64,000 nucleotides of DNA from contig CAVSPW010000012.1 of the NCBI GenBank assembly GCA_963729935.1, positions 1 through 64,000 on the forward strand, written 5' to 3'. A program made the position numbers and the translations under genes. Positions 7,554 through 16,834 of this stretch are shown here, in pieces. A model generated the notes under the pieces. The model made no database searches, was not told the DNA's origin, and saw only the letters and a list, made by a program, of their open reading frames with translations. The stretch's first letter is position 1. Every line of letters begins with the position of its first letter. The DNA is from CAIKMD01 sp963729935. Its GTDB lineage: Bacteria > Pseudomonadota > Alphaproteobacteria > ATCC43930 > CGMCC-115725.

Positions 7554-9905
7554 TTACCCCGCCCGCGCCTCGTGGATGGCGCGCCACACGCGCTCGGGCG
7601 TCGCCGGCATGTCGATATGCTTGATGCCGAAGCCCGAAAGCGCGTCGAGCACGGCATTCATGATCGAAGGCAGCGAGCCGGCGCAACCGGCCTCGCCGCA
7701 GCCCTTCACGCCCAAGGGATTGGTCGTCGCCGGCACGGGATGATTGGCGATGCGGAACATCGGCGCGTTGTCGGCGCGCGGCATCGCGTAATCCATGTAG
7801 GAGCCCGACAGAAGCTGCCCTTCCGTGTCGTAATAGGTGCGCTCCATCAGGGCCTGGCCGATGCCCTGCACCACGCCGCCATGCGCCTGACCTTCGACGG
7901 TGAGCGGATTCACGATCGTGCCGAAATCATTGACCATCGAGTATTTCACCACCTCGATGACGCCCGTGTCGGGGTCGAGTTCGACCTCGGCGACGTGGCA
8001 GCCATTCGGGAAAGCCGAGGGCGGCGTCTCGGTGACGAGGTTCACGTCGAGCGAAGCCGGCGTTCCTTCGGGCAGGTTGAGCCCCGCGCGCAGGCGATCG
8101 GCCAGGTCCATGATGCTGATCGAGCGATCGGTGCCGACGATCGTGAACCGGCCATGGCCGAATTCGATATCGGCGGGCGCGGCTTCGAGCACCACCGCAG
8201 CGATCTGCTTGCCGCGCTCGATCACCTGCTCGCTCGCCTTCACCAGCGCCGAACCGCTCGACATGATCGAGCGCGATCCGCCGGTGCCCCCGCCGAAGAG
8301 AAGCTGGTCGCTGTCGCCCTGCAAGAGGCGGATGCGATCGAAGGGAATGCCGAGGCGGCTGACCAGCACCTGCGCGAAGGGCGCGTGATGGCCCTGGCCG
8401 TAATCGAGCGTGCCCGTGACCATGGTGACGCCGCCATCCGCGTCGAAGCGGATGCCGCCCATCTCCTTGCCCTGGGGCGCGGTCACTTCGAGATAGGAGC
8501 CGACGCCGATGCCGCGGATCTTGCCGCGCGCGCGGCTTTCTTCCTTGCGCCGCGCAAAGCCGTTCCAATCCGAGGTCTGGATCGCCTGGTCGAGCACGGC
8601 GGTGAATTCGCCGCTGTCGTAATTCATGTCGGACGGCGCCTTGTAAGGCATGGCGCCGGGCGCGATGTGATTGCGCCGGCGCAGCGCGAGCTTGTCGATG
8701 CCCATCTCGGCGGCCGCGGTGTCGAGCAGCCGCTCCATATAGTAATTGCCCTCGGGCCGCCCCGCGCCGCGATAGGCGCCGACCGGCGTCGAATTGGTGT
8801 AGACGCCCTTGGTGTTGACCTCCAAAAGCGGCGTCTTGTAGACGCCGACCACGTTCTTCACCGCGTTCACGGTGTAGGGCAACGGCACGATCGGATAGGC
8901 ACCGGCATTGCCCGTGCCGGTGAGGCGCAGGGCGAGGATATTGCCTTCCTTGTCGAGCGCGAGCTCGCCGGTCATCTCGTGATCCCGGCCGTGGTGATCG
9001 GAGAGGAAACTCTCCGAGCGCTCATCCGTCCATTTGACGGGCCGGCCCAGCGCCTTCGCCGCGAACAACACGAGGCAATTCTCGGGAAACACCTGGCTCT
9101 TCATGCCGAAGGAGCCGCCGACATTCTCGGTCAGGACGCGGACCTTGTCGGGCGTGGTGCCGAGCACATTGGCGGTGCCGCCCTTCATGCCGAACACGCC
9201 CTGGCTACAGACCTGGATGGTGTATTTGCCGGCAGCGGCATCGTATTGGCCCAAGGCCGAGCGCGGCTCCAGCGGATTGATGATGACGCGGTTGCTGACG
9301 AGCTTCAGCTTCGTCACATGCGCCGCCTTGGCGAAGGCCGCGGCGACCGCATCGCTGTTGCCCCAATGATAATCGACCGCGATATTGCCCGGCACGTCGT
9401 CGTGGATTTGCGCGGCGCCCGGCTTCATCGCCTCGGCCGCGCTCGCCGCCGCCGGCAGCGGATCGATTTCGACCTCGACCGCGTCGGCCGCGTCCTTCGC
9501 CTGGGCGCGGGTCTGGGCGACGACGCAAGCGACCGCCTCGCCGAGAAAGCGCACCTTGTCGCCGGCGAGAAGCGGACGCGCCGGCGTCTTCCAGGGCTTG
9601 CCGTCGCGGCCATTCACCATCATGCCGCATTTGATCGGATTGACGCCGGCGGCAGCCAGATCGGAAGCGGTATAGACGGCGAGCACACCCGGCATGGCGC
9701 GCGCGACCTCGGTCTCGATCTTCTTGATCTTGCCGTAGGCGTGGCGGCTTCTGACCATGACCGCATAGGCCTGACCGGCGACGTTCACGTCGTCGGTATA
9801 GCGGCCCCGCCCGCGCAACAGCTTCGGGTCCTCGACGCGCAGCACCGGCTGCCCGATGCCGAATTTCTCCAAGGCCAGATCGGCTTCGCTGTTCCGCTCG
9901 CTCAT
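7554..9905 (-). CDS. Molybdopterin-binding large subunit, CoxL/aldehyde-oxidase family
   Basis: 783-residue large subunit of the xanthine-dehydrogenase/CO-dehydrogenase family. The N-terminal aldehyde-oxidase a/b hammerhead domain starts at IGQPVLRVEDPKLLRGRGRY. The Mo-cofactor domain follows, with VGGSFGMK, the loop AYRGAGR at about 377-383, and the C-terminal GCGEAG, whose Glu is the usual catalytic base. The loop is the form II type and lacks the Cys of true aerobic CO dehydrogenase, so an aldehyde or N-heterocycle hydroxylase is more likely. The FAD and 2Fe-2S subunit genes that normally accompany it are absent from the window. A cytochrome c gene lies about 8.5 kb away. The start is ATG 9905. 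Confidence 0.93.
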   Translation of the reverse strand: MSERNSEADLALEKFGIGQPVLRVEDPKLLRGRGRYTDDVNVAGQAYAVMVRSRHAYGKIKKIETEVARAMPGVLAVYTASDLAAAGVNPIKCGMMVNGRDGKPWKTPARPLLAGDKVRFLGEAVACVVAQTRAQAKDAADAVEVEIDPLPAAASAAEAMKPGAAQIHDDVPGNIAVDYHWGNSDAVAAAFAKAAHVTKLKLVSNRVIINPLEPRSALGQYDAAAGKYTIQVCSQGVFGMKGGTANVLGTTPDKVRVLTENVGGSFGMKSQVFPENCLVLFAAKALGRPVKWTDERSESFLSDHHGRDHEMTGELALDKEGNILALRLTGTGNAGAYPIVPLPYTVNAVKNVVGVYKTPLLEVNTKGVYTNSTPVGAYRGAGRPEGNYYMERLLDTAAAEMGIDKLALRRRNHIAPGAMPYKAPSDMNYDSGEFTAVLDQAIQTSDWNGFARRKEESRARGKIRGIGVGSYLEVTAPQGKEMGGIRFDADGGVTMVTGTLDYGQGHHAPFAQVLVSRLGIPFDRIRLLQGDSDQLLFGGGTGGSRSIMSSGSALVKASEQVIERGKQIAAVVLEAAPADIEFGHGRFTIVGTDRSISIMDLADRLRAGLNLPEGTPASLDVNLVTETPPSAFPNGCHVAEVELDPDTGVIEVVKYSMVNDFGTIVNPLTVEGQAHGGVVQGIGQALMERTYYDTEGQLLSGSYMDYAMPRADNAPMFRIANHPVPATTNPLGVKGCGEAGCAGSLPSIMNAVLDALSGFGIKHIDMPATPERVWRAIHEARAG

Positions 9906-9918
9906 GCTTCCACGCTTT

Positions 9919-10018
9919 CCCGTTCTGATGACGGGATTGAAAATAGTCGATCTTCCCGGCCTGTCCAGGCCGCGAATCGATCGATCCGGCGATCGGCTTC
10001 CGGGCCCGTTTCTCGGGC
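9919..10018. other. Cluster of three short hairpins upstream of the CoxL-type gene
   Basis: Within 100 bases between two minus-strand genes there are three inverted repeats: CCCGT/ACGGG at 9919-9935, CGGCCTG/CAGGCCG at 9957-9972 (2-nt loop), and GCCCG/CGGGC at 10004-10018. They could terminate the upstream PqqC-like gene or fold in the leader of the downstream one. No poly-U tract supports a classic terminator. Confidence 0.4.
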
Positions 10019-10065
10019 TTCAAACAGGGGCGAGACCTTGGCGGAAGGGCGCGGCCCGGAGCGGC

Positions 10066-10830
10066 TCAGCGCTCGACGCCTTGCGGCAGGATCGGCCGCT
10101 CGCCCAGAACCTCCTCGCGGTAGAGCTCCGAGATCGACGCCCAGCGCAGCCGCACCATCTCCTCGGCGACGACCAGGGCGCGCGCCTCGAGCGCTTGCGT
10201 GTCGAGATGACGCTGGCAAAGCTCCATCTGGCGGCGGCTGTGCTCGACATCGGCCGCGTCGTGCTCGGCGAAGAACTCGATCTCGGGCGCGTTGCGCTTG
10301 AAGCCGTAATGCTTCTCGAAGGCCGGCAGCAGCACTTCGCTGATGAGGCCCGGCATCTGGCCTTCTTGCGTCGTCTGCATCGCCATCACCACGCCGATCG
10401 GCTCGGTCGCGGCGGTGTGATAGTAATAGAGAGAGCGCGCCCACCAGGCGGGCGGCATGCGCATGTTGCGCACTTCGTCATCGGTCAGATCCGCCGCGCG
10501 GCAGAAGCGGAAGATCAGCTCGACATGGTCGTGCGGCTCATGGCCCTCCTGCGGGATCGCCTTGAAGCCTTCTTCCTCGGCGATGTTCTCCGCGATCGCC
10601 TTGCGCACATCCTCATGCTCGATCGCGCGCGCATAGATGAGACCGAAGCTCGCCACCGCCAGCTTCACATATTGATAATGGAGCGCCTGATAGCGGCCCA
10701 AGGCCCTGAGAGGGAGCTTCCCTTCGGCAAAGACGGCGAAGAAGGGGTGCTTCTTGGTGTGCCAGCGCTCGCGGATCGCGACGATGCGCTCCGCGATCGA
10801 TGTGGACGATCCAAGCTTGACGTCTGCCAT
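10066..10830 (-). CDS. PqqC/TenA-like protein with heme-oxygenase fold (possible diiron oxidase)
   Basis: 254-residue all-alpha protein. Start ATG 10830 (MADVKLG) has GGGAGG just upstream. The segment HPFFAVFAEGKLPLRALGRY resembles the start of PqqC and the CADD/UndA group of heme-oxygenase-like oxidases. Possible metal ligands are the Glu cluster and histidines in AEEEGFKAI and HEPHDHVEL, and the FFAEHDAADVEHS helix, an arrangement seen in diiron members of this fold. No other pqq gene is present, so PQQ synthesis is unlikely. The gene lies between a gentisate-dioxygenase-like cupin (gap 23 bases) and the CoxL-type gene, all on the minus strand. Its reaction is unknown. Confidence 0.75.
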   Translation of the reverse strand: MADVKLGSSTSIAERIVAIRERWHTKKHPFFAVFAEGKLPLRALGRYQALHYQYVKLAVASFGLIYARAIEHEDVRKAIAENIAEEEGFKAIPQEGHEPHDHVELIFRFCRAADLTDDEVRNMRMPPAWWARSLYYYHTAATEPIGVVMAMQTTQEGQMPGLISEVLLPAFEKHYGFKRNAPEIEFFAEHDAADVEHSRRQMELCQRHLDTQALEARALVVAEEMVRLRWASISELYREEVLGERPILPQGVER

Positions 10831-10853
10831 GGTCGATCCTCCCTGATTTGGAT

Positions 10854-12068
10854 TTACGCCACTATTTGTTCGACGCTCCCATCCGGCTTGCGGCCCTGCG
10901 CGCGGTACTGGCCAATCTTCTCGAAGAGCGGCCAGTCGGACACCGCGTAGAGCACCGCGTCTTGCGTGCCAGTGTTGATATGGCGCCGCCATAGGAAATT
11001 GGGCACGACGATGATGTCGTTGCGCTCCCAATCGAAACGCTTGCCGGCGACCTCGGTCGCGCCCGAGCCCTCGAGCACGATATAGAAGACATTCGCGGTC
11101 TCGCGCTTCCAGCGCGTCTCCTCGCCCGCGCGCAGCATTTGCGCCGAGTAATCGAGGGTCGGGAAGACCGAGGCGCCGGTCGCCGGATTGACGAAGCGCA
11201 GGGTGATGCCCTCGTAAGGATCGCCGGTCTCGTTGCGCAGGGCGTCAAGCGACTTTCGGACCTCGGCGCCGCGATAATGGAACATCGGCGTCGTGTCCTG
11301 GCCGAAGCCGCGCTTGTTGGAAACGAAAGCCGGCAGCACGCCGCCGACGCCGTAGAGATCATGCGAGTAGCCGGCGCGCAGCTTCGGCGCCTGGGCGCGC
11401 GCATTGCTCATCATCTCGCCCTGAAACTTGTCGTCGAGCCAGTTGCAGTCGAGGACTTCCAAAAGCGGAAAGTCGAGGATGTCGGCCCAGACCACCGGCG
11501 CCGCGTCGTCATTGCCGTGATCGTGCCAGGTGCCGTTGGGCGTGAGGATCAGATCGCCGCGCTCGGCGATGCAGCGCTCGCCCTCGATCGTCGTATAGCC
11601 GCCCTTGGGCGAGAGGATGGTGCGGCTCGCATTGGGCGCATGGACATGGACGGGCGCCACGTCGCCGGGATTGTAGATCGAGATCGCGCAGCGGATGGTG
11701 CTCGCGACCTGGAGGCGGCCGCCGAAACCGGGATTGGTGAGGAGGAATTGCTGCCGGTCGGCGAATTCGATCGGCGGGACGTCGGCGTTGCGCGCGATCT
11801 CGGCGATGCGGTCGAGATAGGGCGAGATTTCCTTCCAGCGCCAGCGATGCGCCAGCGCCTTCATCTGCGCCGTGCCGACCCGCCCGCCCGCGATCTGGCC
11901 GGCGGCGTCCAACTCCGTGTCGCGGAACCAGGGGCGCTGCGCCGGCGCGTTGGCCTGGGTGCGCAACCAAATATTGAGCGCGCCGGCCTCGGTATTGAGC
12001 CGTTCCATCGCCTCGCGTGCGCCTTGGGGCAGCGGCTTGGGCCGCGGATCCGTCTCGGTCAGAGCCAT
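10854..12068 (-). CDS. Bicupin, gentisate 1,2-dioxygenase-like
   Basis: 404-residue cytoplasmic protein with two cupin barrels, matching the gentisate and 1-hydroxy-2-naphthoate dioxygenase family. The first barrel carries VHVHAPNASRTIL, the position of the HxH iron ligands, followed by the second-motif segment TWHDHGND. The second barrel (about residues 270-380) carries NVFYIVLEGSG and LWRRHIN. The start chosen is ATG 12068, preceded by GAGGAGGA; a longer frame upstream lacks such a site. It is transcribed divergently from the LLM monooxygenase operon, with 116 bases between. Ring-cleavage activity is likely but the substrate is unknown. Confidence 0.85.
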   Translation of the reverse strand: MALTETDPRPKPLPQGAREAMERLNTEAGALNIWLRTQANAPAQRPWFRDTELDAAGQIAGGRVGTAQMKALAHRWRWKEISPYLDRIAEIARNADVPPIEFADRQQFLLTNPGFGGRLQVASTIRCAISIYNPGDVAPVHVHAPNASRTILSPKGGYTTIEGERCIAERGDLILTPNGTWHDHGNDDAAPVVWADILDFPLLEVLDCNWLDDKFQGEMMSNARAQAPKLRAGYSHDLYGVGGVLPAFVSNKRGFGQDTTPMFHYRGAEVRKSLDALRNETGDPYEGITLRFVNPATGASVFPTLDYSAQMLRAGEETRWKRETANVFYIVLEGSGATEVAGKRFDWERNDIIVVPNFLWRRHINTGTQDAVLYAVSDWPLFEKIGQYRAQGRKPDGSVEQIVA

Positions 12069-12184
12069 GGTCGCATCCTCCTCAACCCAGCATAGCGCGG
12101 CCCCGGGGGCCAACGAAGCCCTTTAGCCGGCTCGGCAATAATGCCATGATGGCGCCCCAAGCCGCCTAAAAAAGGGGAGATGCC

Positions 12185-13423
12185 ATGAAGTTCCACTGGT
12201 TTCACCTGATGCCCTATCCGGAGCTGCCGGAGGACTTCAAGGACGCCTATCGCTCGGTCTGGGTCGATGTCCCCTCGAAGCTGTTCGACCCCAAGGTCGG
12301 CCACCGGGCCTATAATGATTATCTCGACGAGCTCGAATATGCCGAGAGCGTCGGCTTCGACGGGATCTGCGTCAACGAGCATCACCAGAACGCCTATGGG
12401 TTGATGCCCTCGCCCAATCTGATCGCCGCGGCGCTGGCGCGGCGCACTTCGCGCGCGAAGCTCGTGGTCATGGGCAATTCGGTCGCGCTCTACGATCCGC
12501 CGACGCGCGTCGCCGAGGAGATGGCGATGCTCGACTGCATCTCGGGCGGAAGGCTCGTCGCCGGCTTTCCGGTCGGCACGCCGATGGACACGGTCTATGC
12601 CTATGGCAAATCGCCCGCGACCTTGCGCGACAAATATTACGAGGGCGTGAAGCTCGTGCTGCGCGCCTGGGCGGAGCCCGAGCCCTTCGCCTTCAACGGC
12701 AAATACACGCAGCTGCGCTATGTCAATGTCTGGCCGCGCCCCATTCAAAAGCCGCATCCGCCCGTGTGGATCCCGGGCGGCGGCAGCGTCGAAACCTGGG
12801 ATTGGTGCGTCGACAACGACTTCCTCTACGCCAACCTCTCTTATTTCGGCTACATCGCCGGCCAGAAGGTGAATGACGGATTCTGGGCGACGGTCGACAA
12901 GAAGGGCAAGGACCGCAATCCCTACCGCTGCGGCTTCCTGCAATTCATCGCCTGCGCCGAGAACGACGCCGAGGCCGAGAGGCTCTATTCCGGGCCCGCG
13001 AGCTATTTCTATTCGCGCTGCCTGCACACCTATCCGGGCTTCGGCAATCCGCCGGGCTATACCTCGATCCCGACCATGCGCGCCGGAATCGAGAGCATGA
13101 TCGCACGCTCGACCCGCCGCCAGGACGTCGAGAACCTCACTTGGAAGGAAATGATCACGCGCGGCTACATCGTCGCCGGCAGCCCCGAAAGCATCGTCCA
13201 GCAACTCACCGTGCTCGCCGACAAGATGCATGTCGGGCATCTCATGGTGCTTTGCCAATACGGCAACATGTCGAAGGAGACGACGCTCTACAACACCACG
13301 CGCTTCGCCAAGGAAGTCATTCCGAAGCTCAGGAACAAGTTCAGCGAGTACGAGGACAAGTGGTGGCCGACCGACACGCTCGAGCACATCGCCGAGCCGG
13401 CGCCGCTCGCGGCTATCGTCTGA
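12185..13423 (+). CDS. LLM-class flavin-dependent monooxygenase (bacterial luciferase family)
   Basis: 412-residue TIM-barrel flavoprotein of the luciferase-like monooxygenase family, which uses FMNH2 from a separate reductase. Typical features are the N-terminal FHLMPYPELP strand, the YAESVGFDGICVNEHH helix/strand, LLDC-type segment AMLDCISGGRLVAGFPVGTP, and KPHPPVWIPGGGS. Start ATG 12185 has GGGGAGATGCC directly upstream. It is the first gene of a plus-strand operon running to 18311, with only 7 bases to the next gene. It probably performs the initial oxygenation in that pathway. No flavin reductase gene is seen nearby. Confidence 0.9.
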   Translation: MKFHWFHLMPYPELPEDFKDAYRSVWVDVPSKLFDPKVGHRAYNDYLDELEYAESVGFDGICVNEHHQNAYGLMPSPNLIAAALARRTSRAKLVVMGNSVALYDPPTRVAEEMAMLDCISGGRLVAGFPVGTPMDTVYAYGKSPATLRDKYYEGVKLVLRAWAEPEPFAFNGKYTQLRYVNVWPRPIQKPHPPVWIPGGGSVETWDWCVDNDFLYANLSYFGYIAGQKVNDGFWATVDKKGKDRNPYRCGFLQFIACAENDAEAERLYSGPASYFYSRCLHTYPGFGNPPGYTSIPTMRAGIESMIARSTRRQDVENLTWKEMITRGYIVAGSPESIVQQLTVLADKMHVGHLMVLCQYGNMSKETTLYNTTRFAKEVIPKLRNKFSEYEDKWWPTDTLEHIAEPAPLAAIV

Positions 13424-13430
13424 GGCGCCC

Positions 13431-14225
13431 ATGTTGAACGTCGAAACGATCAGGCTGAAAAACGGCCGCTCTTGGCAGGTCCATGGCGGCGGATCAGGGC
13501 CGACGCTGTTCTGGCTGCACGGGATCAACGGCATCGCCGCGGGCGACCCCGTGCTCGCGGCCTTGGAGCGCAAGCATCGCATCGTCGCGCCGGTGGCGCC
13601 GGGCTTCAGCGATCTCGCCGAACTCGACGAGATCGGCAACATCCACGAGCTCGCGCTCGATTACGACGACCTCCTGGATCATCTGGGGCTCGAGGGCGTC
13701 GCCATCGTCGGCCATTCCTTCGGCGCCATGATCGCCGCCGAGATCGCCGCGCATTTCCCGCGCCGCGCCAAGCAGCTCGTGCTGCTCGCCCCGGTGGGCT
13801 TGTGGAACGACGCCTATCCCGGGCGCGACGTCTTCGCCGAGCCCTTCATCGAGGTCGAATCCTTCCTCTGGCACGACAAGGCCGCGCGCGAAGCGCTGGC
13901 CGCACGCCGCTCCAACGAGGCCGGACCCGAAAATCTCGCCGAGCAGATCATCGCCGTGGCGCAAAGCCTCACCGCGGTCACGAAATTCGTCTGGCCGATC
14001 CCGGACCGCGGCTTGCGCAAGAGGCTGCCGCGCGTCGCCGCCGCGACTCTCGCCGTGTTCGGCGCCGAGGACAATTTCATTTCGCCGCGCTATGCCGAGG
14101 ATTTCGCGCGTGGGCTGCGGCGCGTGCAGACGGCGGTGATTTCCGGCGCCGGCCACATGCTGCCCTATGAGCGCACCGACGAGGTCGTCGCGCTCATCGA
14201 GCGCTTCCTCGCCGGCCCGGCCTGA
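13431..14225 (+). CDS. Alpha/beta-hydrolase
   Basis: 264-residue alpha/beta-hydrolase. The catalytic triad is visible: Ser in GHSFG (about residue 98), Asp in FGAEDNF, and His in GAGHMLPYE. The oxyanion segment is FWLHG. Start ATG 13431 has TGAGGCG seven bases after the monooxygenase stop. The size and cap region resemble meta-cleavage-product or epoxide/haloalkane hydrolases, so hydrolysis of a pathway intermediate is likely. It is the second gene of the LLM operon. Confidence 0.88.
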   Translation: MLNVETIRLKNGRSWQVHGGGSGPTLFWLHGINGIAAGDPVLAALERKHRIVAPVAPGFSDLAELDEIGNIHELALDYDDLLDHLGLEGVAIVGHSFGAMIAAEIAAHFPRRAKQLVLLAPVGLWNDAYPGRDVFAEPFIEVESFLWHDKAAREALAARRSNEAGPENLAEQIIAVAQSLTAVTKFVWPIPDRGLRKRLPRVAAATLAVFGAEDNFISPRYAEDFARGLRRVQTAVISGAGHMLPYERTDEVVALIERFLAGPA

Positions 14226-14256
14226 GAGCGCTTCTCGCTTAGCGAAGGGAAAGACG

Positions 14257-15186
14257 ATGCCGCTCCATCCGGTCGTCCAGAAAATGCTCGACGGGATGAA
14301 AGCGTCGGGCTGGAAAGGGATCGCGCAAACGACCCCCGGGGAGGCGCGGCAATTCATGGCGGCGCGCACCGCGCTTTTCGGCGACGGTCCCGAAATCGGC
14401 AAGGTCGAGAATGTCGAGATCGCGACCCGCGCCGGCACGATCCGCGGCCGCACGCTCATGCCCAAGACCGCGCCCACGGCGCTGATCGTGTTCTATCACG
14501 GCGGCGGCTGGGTCATCGGCGGGATCGACGAGAGCGAGATCATCGCGCGGTTCCTGGTGGCGAAGACCGGCGCCGGCGTCGTCCTGGTCGATTACCGGCT
14601 CGCGCCCGAGCATCCCTTCCCCGCGCCGATCGAGGATTGCTACGACGCGCTGTTGTGGAGCGCCAAGGAAGCCGCGCGGCTGAAGGCGCCGGTCGTGGTC
14701 GCCGGCGACAGCGCGGGCGGCAATCTCGCAACGATCTGCGCCATGCTGGCGCGCGATCAGGACGGACCCAAGATCGCGCTGCAGATCATGATGTATCCGG
14801 TTTGCGATTGCGACACGGAGACGGATTCCTACAAGGCCTATGGCAGCGGCTACGTGCTCACCGCCGCCGATATGGGCTGGTTCTATGACCACTATCTTCA
14901 AGGCGACAAGGCCAAGCGCGCCGATCCTCGGGTCTCGCCCTTGCGCGCGCGCGAATTGAAGGGCCTGCCGCCGGCGCTCATCATGACGGCCGAATACGAC
15001 GTGCTGCGCGACGAGGCCGAGAGCTACGGCAAGCGGCTCGCCGCCGCCGGCGTCAAGGTCTGGATCAAACGCTATCAGGGCGTGACCCATGGCTTCGTGC
15101 GCATGCAAAACATGCTCGATATCGCGCGCCGCGCGATGGACGACATCGCCGCGGTGATGGAAGCAATCACCGGCAAGACGCCATGA
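14257..15186 (+). CDS. Alpha/beta-hydrolase fold-3 esterase (HSL family)
   Basis: 309-residue esterase of the hormone-sensitive-lipase group. It has the HGGGW oxyanion motif, the nucleophile motif GDSAGGN, Asp in YDVLRDE and His in THGF. DYRLAPEHPFPAP is a typical family signature. Start ATG 14257 follows AAGGGA. Its stop overlaps the start of the next gene by four bases (ATGA), so it is coupled to the GMC oxidoreductase. It probably hydrolyses an ester or lactone. Two different hydrolases in one operon suggest two hydrolytic steps. Confidence 0.9.
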   Translation: MPLHPVVQKMLDGMKASGWKGIAQTTPGEARQFMAARTALFGDGPEIGKVENVEIATRAGTIRGRTLMPKTAPTALIVFYHGGGWVIGGIDESEIIARFLVAKTGAGVVLVDYRLAPEHPFPAPIEDCYDALLWSAKEAARLKAPVVVAGDSAGGNLATICAMLARDQDGPKIALQIMMYPVCDCDTETDSYKAYGSGYVLTAADMGWFYDHYLQGDKAKRADPRVSPLRARELKGLPPALIMTAEYDVLRDEAESYGKRLAAAGVKVWIKRYQGVTHGFVRMQNMLDIARRAMDDIAAVMEAITGKTP

Positions 15187-16814
15187 ACGGCGCGGCTTCG
15201 GCCGAGGAATTCGATTACATCATCGTCGGCGGCGGCTCGGCCGGCTGCGTGCTGGCGTCCCGCCTCAGCGAGAAGCCGGCGAACCGCGTCCTGCTGCTCG
15301 AAGAAGGGCCGCTCGACAACAGCCTCTGGGTGCGCATGCCGGTCGGCACCTTCAAGCTCCTGGGCACCGCGCGCAGCTTCGTCTTCAAGACCGAGCCCGA
15401 GCCTTCCGCGAACGGGCGCAGCCTCGTCGTGCCGCAGGGACGCATGCTGGGCGGCGGCAGCTCGATCAATGGCGGCGTCTATATCCGCGGTCAGCGCGAG
15501 GATTACGACGATTGGCGCGCCTTGGGCTGCACCGGCTGGGGCTATGACGATGTGCTGCCCTATTTCCGCCAATGCGAGGGCAATGCGCGCCTCGCGGGGC
15601 CCCTCCACGGCACCGACGGGCCGCTCAAGGTCACCGACATGCCGCATCGCCACCCGTTGAGCGAGGCCTGCATTCGCGCGACGCAAGAGACCAGCGAATT
15701 CCTCAATCACGACATTCCCTACAATCACGATTTCAACGGGCCGAGCCAGGAAGGCGTCGGCTTCTATCAGGTGACGCAGGAGGGCGGCGAACGCGGCAGC
15801 ACCGCGCGTTATTATTTGCGCGACAGCAAGGCGCTGCAGCGTTCGAACCTCGTCGTGAAGCATGATGCGCTGGTCAGCCGCGTGATCTTTTCCGGGAGGC
15901 GCGCCACCGGCGTCGCCTATCGCTGGAAGGGCGGCGCCGAGATCGCGGCGCGCGCCAAGGCCGAAATCATCCTCAGCGCCGGCGCCTTCGGCTCGCCCAA
16001 GATCCTGATGCTCTCGGGCGTCGGGCCGGCCGCGCATCTGAAAGAGCACGGCATCGACGTGCTCGCCGACCGGGCGGAGATCGGCGCCAATTTCCAGGAC
16101 CATATCTCGGCGCCGGTCTGGGGCAGGCTCCGGGAACCGGTCGGTCTCCTGGGCCACGAGAAGGGCATCAAGGGCCTCAAGCATTTCCTCGAATGGATTC
16201 TACTCCGCAAAGGGCTGCTCACCTCGAACATCGTCGAAAGCGGGGGCTTCTTCGACCTCGATGGCGACGGGCGGCCGGACGTGCAATTCCATTTCATGCC
16301 CTTGATCCGCGGCGAGACCGAGCAGAAGACGCCGCAAGTGCATGGCGTGACCGTGCAGCCCAATCTGCTTGAATGCCGGTCGCGCGGCGAGATCAGGCTG
16401 CGCTCGCGAGAGGCCGCGGATACGCCGATCTTCAAGGGCAATTATCTCTCCGACCCCGAGGACATGGCGTGTCTCCTGCGCGGCGTGCGCTTTGCGCGCC
16501 GTATCCTCAAATCGCCTTCCTTGGCCAAGCTCGTCGCCGAGGAGATTCTGCCGGGCGAGAACACGCCCGACGAGGACGCCCCGCTCCAGGAGCATATCCG
16601 CGCCACGGCGAAGACCGTGTTCCACCCGACCTCGACCTGCCGCATGGGCAGCGATGCGGGCGCGGTGGTCGATCCGAAGCTGAAGCTGCGCGGCTTCGAG
16701 GGCATCCGTGTCGCGGACGCCTCGATCATGCCCAAGATCACGCGCGGCAACACCAACGCGCCTGCCATCATGATCGCCGAACGCGCCGCCGACTTCATCG
16801 CGCGCGGCGCGTAA
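15183..16814 (+). CDS. GMC-family FAD oxidoreductase (choline/alcohol dehydrogenase type)
   Basis: 543-residue glucose-methanol-choline oxidoreductase. The N-terminal FAD site is DYIIVGGGSAGCVLASRL (residues about 11-28), the signature PQGRMLGGGSSINGGVYIRG follows, and the C-terminal active site has HPTSTCRMG and the NTNAPAIMI segment. There is no signal peptide, so it acts in the cytoplasm or at the membrane face. It would oxidise an alcohol to an aldehyde or ketone. The cytochrome c gene shortly downstream could take electrons, though that link is inferred. It overlaps the upstream esterase gene by four bases. Confidence 0.93.
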   Translation: MNGAASAEEFDYIIVGGGSAGCVLASRLSEKPANRVLLLEEGPLDNSLWVRMPVGTFKLLGTARSFVFKTEPEPSANGRSLVVPQGRMLGGGSSINGGVYIRGQREDYDDWRALGCTGWGYDDVLPYFRQCEGNARLAGPLHGTDGPLKVTDMPHRHPLSEACIRATQETSEFLNHDIPYNHDFNGPSQEGVGFYQVTQEGGERGSTARYYLRDSKALQRSNLVVKHDALVSRVIFSGRRATGVAYRWKGGAEIAARAKAEIILSAGAFGSPKILMLSGVGPAAHLKEHGIDVLADRAEIGANFQDHISAPVWGRLREPVGLLGHEKGIKGLKHFLEWILLRKGLLTSNIVESGGFFDLDGDGRPDVQFHFMPLIRGETEQKTPQVHGVTVQPNLLECRSRGEIRLRSREAADTPIFKGNYLSDPEDMACLLRGVRFARRILKSPSLAKLVAEEILPGENTPDEDAPLQEHIRATAKTVFHPTSTCRMGSDAGAVVDPKLKLRGFEGIRVADASIMPKITRGNTNAPAIMIAERAADFIARGA

Positions 16815-16834
16815 ATTCAAGCAAGGAGCACGCC

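Noticed and set aside
7554..9905. True aerobic CO dehydrogenase (coxL)
   Set aside because: The active-site loop reads AYRGAGR, the form II type, without the Cys of form I, and the CO dehydrogenase partner and maturation genes are absent.
7572..10301. Open frame of about 900 codons opposite the CoxL-type gene
   Set aside because: Same high-GC shadow effect; the minus-strand gene carries all the recognised motifs.
10066..10830. PQQ biosynthesis gene pqqC
   Set aside because: No pqqA, B, D or E gene is near, and the protein is only distantly PqqC-like. The broader heme-oxygenase-fold family is a safer call.
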